From: Bryobacteraceae bacterium
Lineage (GTDB): Bacteria > Acidobacteriota > Terriglobia > Bryobacterales > Bryobacteraceae
DNA: 10,920 bases
Direction of reading: 5' to 3'
Assembly (NCBI GenBank): GCA_030039005.1
Contig: JASHQT010000201.1
Coordinates: 1-10,920, forward strand
The position numbers and the translations under genes were made by a program. Every line of letters begins with the position of its first letter. The stretch's first letter is position 1. Under the pieces are notes generated by a model, which was not told the origin of the DNA, did no database searches, and was given only the letters and a program-made list of their open reading frames with translations. Below, piece after piece: positions 6,908 to 10,920 of this stretch.

Positions 6908-8110
6908 CTACTCCTTCGCCGCGGACGCCGGCTGCGGCGGCAGCGCCGGAACAGGCAGTATCACCCAGGCTGTCATTCCCAGAGGAAGCCTGCCGTCCGG
7001 ATTCGGCACTTTGACACGGATCGCAACGGTCTTGATGTCGCGCTTGACGCGGCTTACGTCGCGCTGCGTGGCAAAGTCGGCTTCCACCGCCTTGTAAATC
7101 ACCGGCCCCGAGATCTCGGTACCGGAGGGGAGACGCACTCGCAGGGTCTGCCCCATCGCGATCAGGTCGGCGTAGGTCTCCTCCACGTCGGCATCCACCC
7201 AGGTGGAACTCAAGTCGAACAGCGTGACGATCGGATTGCCCGGGTTGACCACCTCCCCCTGACGCGCGGCGCGCAGTGTCACGATCCCGCCCGCCGGCGC
7301 CAGGATCTTGGTCTGACCGAAGCGCGCATCGGCGGCCGCGGCGTTCGATACAGCCTGGGCTTCGGCGGCGCGCATCGCGTCGGTCTGTCGCTGCTGCACG
7401 GTCACCTGACGCTCTTCTTCGCGTGCGTCCGCCAGCGCGGCCCGGGCGGCGCCGACGGACCGCTGCGTGGCTTCCACACCCGCCTGAGCGGATGCCACCG
7501 CCCGCCGCGCTGCTTCCGCTCCCGCTTCCGCCGCCGACACATTGGCCTTCGCCGAATCAAAATCGCTCCGCGCCGACACCAGATCCTGCGGGGGATTGAT
7601 ATCGCGCTCCACCAGCGGGCGGATGCGATTGAAGTTATCCTGCGCCTTGGCCAGTGCCGCCTGCGTCTGCGCCACCTGGGCCTGCGACTGCTGCAACTGC
7701 GCTTGCGCCTGCGCCACCTGCGCCTGGTTCTGCTGCAGTTGCGCCTGCGTTTGTTCCACCTGCGCGGCAGCCTGCTGAACCTTGGTCGGCAGCGTGCTCT
7801 CCAGCAGTTCCGTCTGAGCGGCGGCCTGTTGCGCGTTGGCGCGTGCCTGTGCGATAGCGTGGCCGGCCGCGCCCTGATCGGCACGCAGCTCTTCCTGATC
7901 GAGGACGGCGATCAAATCGCCCGCCTTCACACGCTGCCCGTCCTCCACCGCCAGGGTCACGATGCGGCCCGTGATCTTGCTGCTCACCACTACCTCATTG
8001 CCGTCCACGGTTCCGGTGAGCAGCAGCGTCTGCGGACGCGGGCGCTCCACCCACCAGATTCCGGCGGCAGCGGCGGCAAGGAGCACGACAAGACTCAAAC
8101 GGCGTTTCAT
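6908..8110 (-). CDS. HlyD/EmrA/YbhG-type membrane fusion (adaptor) protein
   Basis: Periplasmic adaptor that links the ABC pump to the TolC-type channel. It has 400 residues. Residues 7-20 form an N-terminal membrane anchor with no cleavage site or lipobox. A first lipoyl half is at about 38-72 (SSKITGRIVTLAVEDGQRV), a long helical hairpin at about 78-262, the second lipoyl half at about 266-300 (ILAPAGGIVTLRAARQGEVV), then a beta-barrel domain to about 385. The hairpin is extremely Ala/Gln-rich and contains three tandem 14-residue repeats at 116-157. The ATG at 8110 has only a weak CACGGA in front. First gene of the operon, just behind a strong promoter, with a predicted leader of roughly 13 bases. 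YbhG-like proteins of the family work with ABC-2 pumps, which agrees with the neighbours. Confidence 0.95.
   Translation of the reverse strand: MKRRLSLVVLLAAAAAGIWWVERPRPQTLLLTGTVDGNEVVVSSKITGRIVTLAVEDGQRVKAGDLIAVLDQEELRADQGAAGHAIAQARANAQQAAAQTELLESTLPTKVQQAAAQVEQTQAQLQQNQAQVAQAQAQLQQSQAQVAQTQAALAKAQDNFNRIRPLVERDINPPQDLVSARSDFDSAKANVSAAEAGAEAARRAVASAQAGVEATQRSVGAARAALADAREEERQVTVQQRQTDAMRAAEAQAVSNAAAADARFGQTKILAPAGGIVTLRAARQGEVVNPGNPIVTLFDLSSTWVDADVEETYADLIAMGQTLRVRLPSGTEISGPVIYKAVEADFATQRDVSRVKRDIKTVAIRVKVPNPDGRLPLGMTAWVILPVPALPPQPASAAKE
7640..7765 (-). repeat. Three tandem 42-bp repeats encoding coiled-coil heptad pairs
   Basis: Residues 116-157 of the adaptor protein are three in-register copies of 14 residues: AQVEQTQAQLQQNQ, AQVAQAQAQLQQSQ and AQVAQTQAALAKAQ. 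Each copy is two heptads, so adding or removing one changes hairpin length without breaking the coil. The repeat is at DNA level as well, imperfectly. Confidence 0.85.
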
Positions 8111-8130
8111 TCCGTGGGACGCGAAATTAG

Positions 8131-8158
8131 ATTGTAAACCAAATCATTTGATTTTCAA
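8131..8158 (-). promoter_or_regulatory. Sigma70-type promoter of the efflux operon
   Basis: On the minus strand TTGAAA (8158-8153, 5 of 6 to TTGACA) and TACAAT (8136-8131, 5 of 6 to TATAAT) are 16 bases apart. Initiation would fall near 8124, giving a very short leader of about 13 bases before the HlyD-type ATG at 8110. The AT-rich stretch stands out from the GC-rich surroundings. Confidence 0.7.
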
Positions 8159-8159
8159 A
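8140..8159. promoter_or_regulatory. Overlapping palindromes, candidate MarR operator
   Basis: Three overlapping inverted repeats: CAAAT-C-ATTTG (8140-8150), AAATCA-TT-TGATTT (8141-8154) and TTTGA-TTT-TCAAA (8147-8159). They fill the spacer and overlap the -35 box of the efflux promoter. MarR-family sites are commonly AT-rich palindromes placed like this, so the regulator encoded at 4276-4755 is the obvious candidate to bind. The binding itself is inference. Confidence 0.55.
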
Positions 8160-8162
8160 CTA

Positions 8163-8373
8163 AATTTTGGCCGAAGCTACAACGCGTGCTGGCCAACGGC
8201 TCAGGCTGGGCACCGCCGCGGCGGCGCAAACTGGGAATCTGGAGCGCAAGATGCGCGGCGGGGGGCCGTCAGCGGCACGCCCGCGCGTTGTCCGTTTTTA
8301 GCCCGCGGAAGCGCAGGCACACGTCAGGGCGGACTAGCAGGCCATCCCCGCTTTCGTTGTGGCGACTGGTTTC
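8163..8373. other. Unassigned intergenic segment between msrB end and efflux promoter
   Basis: About 210 bases with no convincing gene. At 8167-8196 TTGGCC and GGCCAA with an inner AGC/GCT form a hairpin with a 10-base loop and a 2-base bulge. CCGCCGCGGCGG at 8213-8224 is a perfect 12-base palindrome. A 63-codon plus-strand frame (8186-8377) is Arg-rich and looks non-coding. I see no T-run terminator after msrB, although one is expected here. Confidence 0.4.
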
Positions 8374-8940
8374 TTAGCTGGCTTGCTGTTTGCCGCGCGC
8401 GAAAAAGTTCAGCGCCGCCGAGTTCATGCAATACCGCAAACCCGTGGGCGGCGGACCGTCATCGAACACGTGCCCCAGGTGCGCGTCGCAGCGCGCGCAC
8501 TGCACTTCGTCGCGCGTCATGCCGTGTGAAGTATCCACTTTTGTCTTGACGTTCTCTTTCGCGATCGGCTGGTAGAAGCTCGGCCAGCCCGTGCCGGATT
8601 CGAACTTGGTCTTCGAATCGAAGAGCACCGTGTCGCAGCAGATGCAATGGTACAGGCCGTCGGCGTGATTGTTGGCATACTTGCCGGTCCCCGGAATCTC
8701 GGTTCCCGCCTGCCGCGTAATCTCGTATTCCTCCGGCGTGAGCTGCTTGCGCCATTCCGCGTCGCTCTTCTCCACTTTGTCCACTTCCGCTACGCTGGTT
8801 CGCAGGCCCGAAGCGTCGAATTCGACGATGCGCACCACTTGCTTTTTGCCCACGCTGGCTCCATATACACGTGACGCGCGCGCGGCGATCGCAGCCAACG
8901 GCGCCGCGCCCGCGGCTTTTAGAAACATTCTGCGCTGCAT
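8374..8940 (-). CDS. msrB: Peptide methionine-R-sulfoxide reductase MsrB, Tat-exported
   Basis: Reduces the R epimer of methionine sulfoxide, complementing MsrA. The core (about 60-180) has two zinc CxxC pairs (Cys99/Cys102 and Cys148/Cys151), [21 protein letters not shown] and the catalytic Cys171 in [11 protein letters not shown]. Residues 1-28 look like a twin-arginine signal: QRRMFLK, then an Ala-rich hydrophobic stretch and a possible cleavage after VYGA. This implies a folded, metal-loaded protein exported to the periplasm, at 188 residues longer than a bare MsrB. Thr117 stands where E. coli MsrB has Cys in SGCGWPSF, and an extra Cys101 sits between the zinc ligands. ATG 8940 follows the msrA2 stop with no gap and has an excellent AAAGGAGG (8948-8955) 7 bases upstream. 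Translated from the same message as the exported MsrA. Confidence 0.96.
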   Translation of the reverse strand: MQRRMFLKAAGAAPLAAIAARASRVYGASVGKKQVVRIVEFDASGLRTSVAEVDKVEKSDAEWRKQLTPEEYEITRQAGTEIPGTGKYANNHADGLYHCICCDTVLFDSKTKFESGTGWPSFYQPIAKENVKTKVDTSHGMTRDEVQCARCDAHLGHVFDDGPPPTGLRYCMNSAALNFFARGKQQAS

Positions 8941-9591
8941 TTATTCGCCTCCTTTTACTAACTCCGGAAATTCCTTGTGGAGCTTCGCGAGCTTGGGAAG
9001 ATCGTTGTAAACCACGTACGGGTAACCCGGGTTGTGCGCGACGAAGTCCTGATGGTAATCTTCGGCGCGGTAAAACGCCTGGAGCGGCGCCACCTTGGTG
9101 ACGATGCGCCCGTGGAAAACCTTCGCCGCGTCCAACTGCTGGATGTAAGCTTCGGCGACCTTCTTCTGCTCCTCGGTGGTGTAGAAAATCTCCGAGCGAT
9201 ACTGCGTTCCTACATCCGGGCCTTGCCGGTTCAACTCCGTCGGGTCGTGCGCCACAGCAAAATAAATTTCGAGCAGCTTCCCATACGAAATCTGCGAAGG
9301 ATCGAAGGTAACCTGCACGGACTCGGCGTGGCCGGTCGTCCCGGAGCTGACGATTTCATAGTGCGCGTTCGCCTTGCTGCCGCCGGCATAACCGGCCACA
9401 GCGTCCGACACTCCTTTCACCGCGTCGAATACCGCCTCCACGCCCCAGAAACATCCGCCGGCCAGAACGGCCGTTTCCGTTTTCTGCTGCGAGTGCGATT
9501 CATCCACCGCCGGGCCGGGCAGCGAAGCCGCACTCAACGTGAGGCTTGCCACCAGACCGGCTAATCCAAAACTGACGATTTTTCCGAACAT
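8941..9591 (-). CDS. msrA: Peptide methionine-S-sulfoxide reductase MsrA, exported (copy 2)
   Basis: Reduces methionine-S-sulfoxide, here probably in periplasmic proteins. It has 216 residues. Residues 1-22 form a Sec-type signal (Lys4, hydrophobic SFGLAGLVASLTLSAAS) with cleavage likely near 22-26. The catalytic motif GCFWGVEAVF gives Cys47; SSGTTGHAESVQVTFDP, HDPTELNRQGPDVGTQYRS and QAFYRAEDYHQDF complete the family pattern. Cys47 is the only cysteine in the whole protein: the VCSG cysteine is Ser, and no C-terminal resolving cysteines exist. The sulfenic acid must therefore be resolved by an outside thiol. AGGAGG (9598-9603) lies 6 bases before ATG 9591. Second gene of the propeller-msrA-msrB unit, 24 bases after the propeller gene. 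It matches copy 1 at more than half of positions by eye, so the two are old paralogues. Confidence 0.96.
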   Translation of the reverse strand: MFGKIVSFGLAGLVASLTLSAASLPGPAVDESHSQQKTETAVLAGGCFWGVEAVFDAVKGVSDAVAGYAGGSKANAHYEIVSSGTTGHAESVQVTFDPSQISYGKLLEIYFAVAHDPTELNRQGPDVGTQYRSEIFYTTEEQKKVAEAYIQQLDAAKVFHGRIVTKVAPLQAFYRAEDYHQDFVAHNPGYPYVVYNDLPKLAKLHKEFPELVKGGE

Positions 9592-9615
9592 CGAATGCCT
9601 CCTATTTCTCCCCGT

Positions 9616-10560
9616 TTACGGCTTCGGTAAGGGGACAGCGTACATTTTGAACTGCCCCGGATCTTTTCCCTTCATCGCGGGATCGTTGCGGTAATTCAGC
9701 TTGCCTTCGACGATCCAGGCCATTCCTTTGGTGGCCGTTACGCCGGGCGTGCTCTCCAGGCCCTCTTTGATGGTGGTTATCGTGGCGTCTTCCATCTTAT
9801 CGCCGCTGAACGTCACGATGCTCATCTTGCCCGAATTCTCCGCCAACAACAGCCGGTGTTTGCCGATGGCGCGCATGCCGTCCGGCCGGTCCAAGGGCCG
9901 CGACAGCTTGAGCTCGACAATCTCTTTCGATTTTCCGTCCGGCCCCAGGGTCACGCGAACCAGCTTGCCCGCCGTGACGCTGTTGACGTATAGCGTGGTC
10001 TTGTCACCGAAGGCCAGCCCATCGGCGCCCGCCAGCAGGGGATCCTTGGCGGCCACTTCGAGCGACTTCGTGCCCGGTTTCAACATCAGGACCTGCGCCT
10101 GCCGCGTATCTGTGACGTACGCCGTCCCATCCGGCGCCACCGCGATGTCGTTGCAAAGCGGTCCCGAGCCCGGCAGCAGGTAGGTGCCTTTGGGCGCGCC
10201 CGTTTTCAGATCGAAGCTCATCACCGAAGTTGCCTCGCCCTTGTTGTCCAGGTTATTCGAACAAACCCACAGGTCTTTGCCTTTTTCGTCCGCGAACACA
10301 CCCAGCACGCCGTTCAATCCGCCCGTGCCGGGCTTGATCCATTCCGCAGCTTCCGTTTTCCCCGGCGCGATGCGCATCACGTTCCCGTGCCCCAGGCTGC
10401 CGACGATCAGCGTGCCATCGGATGTGGAAGTGATGCTCTCGGGAAACACCAAAGTGCCGGGGAGCGTGATCTCTGTCACCGTCGGCGCCGCTGTTGCCAA
10501 GGCCGCCAGCGCCAGAAGCGCGCCGCACATATACTGAATGCAGTTGAATGTTTTGATCAT
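9616..10560 (-). CDS. Exported SMP-30/gluconolactonase-like beta-propeller protein
   Basis: A 314-residue secreted protein. Residues 1-25 are a signal peptide (hydrophobic CGALLALAALATA), followed by repeated blades of the type 'PDGTAYVTD', 'ADGLAFGDKTTLYVNS' and 'RPDGMRAIGKHRLLLAE'. These fit a six-bladed SMP-30/gluconolactonase/NHL-like propeller. Glu41, Asn137 in CNDIAV and Asp227 in RPDGM lie where SMP-30 enzymes have metal ligands, so a divalent-metal lactonase is possible, but the assignment rests on pattern only. Cysteines at 100 and 136 could form a disulfide. ATG 10560 has no clear ribosome site; ATG 10530 (residue 11) would leave a shorter signal. First gene before msrA2 and msrB, so it is probably co-expressed with the exported repair enzymes. 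How it relates to them is unknown. Confidence 0.82.
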   Translation of the reverse strand: MIKTFNCIQYMCGALLALAALATAAPTVTEITLPGTLVFPESITSTSDGTLIVGSLGHGNVMRIAPGKTEAAEWIKPGTGGLNGVLGVFADEKGKDLWVCSNNLDNKGEATSVMSFDLKTGAPKGTYLLPGSGPLCNDIAVAPDGTAYVTDTRQAQVLMLKPGTKSLEVAAKDPLLAGADGLAFGDKTTLYVNSVTAGKLVRVTLGPDGKSKEIVELKLSRPLDRPDGMRAIGKHRLLLAENSGKMSIVTFSGDKMEDATITTIKEGLESTPGVTATKGMAWIVEGKLNYRNDPAMKGKDPGQFKMYAVPLPKP

Positions 10561-10634
10561 GGCTAATGGATTGTCATGCTGCCGTGTATACTAAACATCG
10601 TCTTCGATAAACGACAATCGAGGCAGAGGACTTC
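10561..10634. promoter_or_regulatory. Divergent promoter region, propeller-msrA-msrB versus CcdA-like gene
   Basis: A 74-base spacer must drive both units. On the plus strand TATACT (10587-10592), 42 bases before the CcdA-like ATG, is a fair -10, but no -35 stands at the right distance. On the minus strand TTGTCG and TAGTAT about 18 bases apart are a weak pair. Shared control of the two units is plausible from the geometry alone. Confidence 0.35.
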
Positions 10635-10920
10635 ATGATACTACTCCTGCTGGCCTTCGTGGGAGGCATCCTTACTATCATCAGCCCGTGCATTCTGCCG
10701 GTGCTGCCTTTCGTCTTCGCCAAAGCCGATCAGCCGTTCCGCAAGAGCGGTCTCCCGTTGCTGGCCGGTATGGCCGTCACCTTCGCCGCATTTGCCGCGG
10801 TCGCCACCGTCGGCGGCGGATGGGTGGTGCGGACCAATGAGTACGGCCGTGTGGCCGCGATGGTGGTGCTGGCGATCTTCGGTCTCACTCTACTGTGGCC
10901 CGCCCTCGCCGATTGGCTGA
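10635..10920 (+). CDS. CcdA/DipZ-type thiol-disulfide electron transporter, N-terminal part
   Basis: The first 95 codons are in the window; the gene continues past the right edge. CcdA/DsbD-family membrane proteins pass electrons from cytoplasmic thioredoxin to thiol proteins outside the membrane through a cysteine pair. Visible: membrane helix 1 (MILLLLAFVGGILTII) running into SPCILPVLPFVF with reactive Cys19, then helices at about 39-62 and 73-92. The SPC-ILP-VLPFVFA start and the spacing resemble the DipZ subfamily, whose members often carry a C-terminal thioredoxin-like domain. That part is out of view, so plain CcdA versus DipZ cannot be settled. AGAGGA (10625-10630) lies 4 bases before the ATG. 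The gene is divergent from the exported Msr unit, which needs just this kind of reductant. Confidence 0.88.
   Translation, partial: MILLLLAFVGGILTIISPCILPVLPFVFAKADQPFRKSGLPLLAGMAVTFAAFAAVATVGGGWVVRTNEYGRVAAMVVLAIFGLTLLWPALADWL

Noticed and set aside
6281..8137. Open frame of 618 codons on the plus strand, opposite the ABC ATPase and the HlyD-type adaptor
   Set aside because: Arg/His/Leu-rich with repetitive 'RLRHLGLRLLQLRLRL' text that is only the complement of the Gln/Ala coiled-coil repeats; no domain pattern.
8213..8224. CCGCCGCGGCGG as a regulator site
   Set aside because: Perfect palindrome, but it is simple GC-rich sequence expected by chance at this base composition, with no promoter next to it.
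7962..8549. Plus-strand frame of 195 codons spanning the efflux promoter region into msrB
   Set aside because: It runs through the antisense of two real genes and the promoter, and has no ribosome site or family pattern.
8977..9564. Open frame of 195 codons on the plus strand opposite msrA2; a similar one lies opposite msrA1
   Set aside because: Both are complements of the conserved MsrA sequence, which explains why they resemble each other.

Overview
The window is about 60% GC by eye and gene-dense, with no tRNA, rRNA, CRISPR array, transposase or phage gene. It reads as chromosome of a Gram-negative, envelope-bearing bacterium: there is a TolC-type outer-membrane channel, an inner-membrane adaptor, and Sec and Tat signal peptides. 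The TolC N-terminal style and the general protein flavour fit Acidobacteriota (Solibacter/Bryobacter-like), but that is an inference from memory, not something the sequence proves.

Layout from left to right. (1) 14-370 (+): a short TPR-like protein. Its 3' end overlaps that of the first methionine sulfoxide reductase A gene, msrA1 (minus, 360-950 or 360-986), which lacks a signal peptide and should be cytosolic. (2) 1112-2590 (+): an NAD-type aldehyde dehydrogenase close to the animal ALDH1/ALDH2 type. It is divergent from msrA1 and separated from the next unit by a strong hairpin. (3) 8110 down to 2711 (minus): a compact five-gene operon for a tripartite ABC efflux pump. The order is HlyD-type adaptor, ABC ATPase, ABC-2 permease, MarR regulator, TolC-type channel, with junctions of +6, -4, +2 and -4 bases. 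A good sigma70-type promoter lies in front, with palindromes between and over its -35 and -10 boxes that look like a MarR operator. (4) 10560 down to 8374 (minus): a three-gene unit of exported proteins, namely an SMP-30-like beta-propeller, an MsrA with a Sec signal and an MsrB with a Tat signal. (5) 10635 to the window edge (+): the start of a CcdA/DipZ-type membrane thiol-disulfide electron transporter, divergent from unit 4.

The genes suggest envelope defence and repair. Unit 4 plus the CcdA-like gene makes a plausible pathway for repairing oxidised methionine outside the cytoplasm: CcdA brings electrons across the membrane, and MsrA and MsrB use them on the S- and R-sulfoxides. The exported MsrA has a single cysteine, so it cannot form the usual internal disulfide and probably depends on an outside thiol partner. 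The efflux operon probably expels a toxic compound under MarR control, and the aldehyde dehydrogenase oxidises reactive aldehydes in the cytoplasm.

There is no gap over 300 bases. The largest, 8111-8373, holds the efflux promoter and operator and about 210 bases that I cannot assign.
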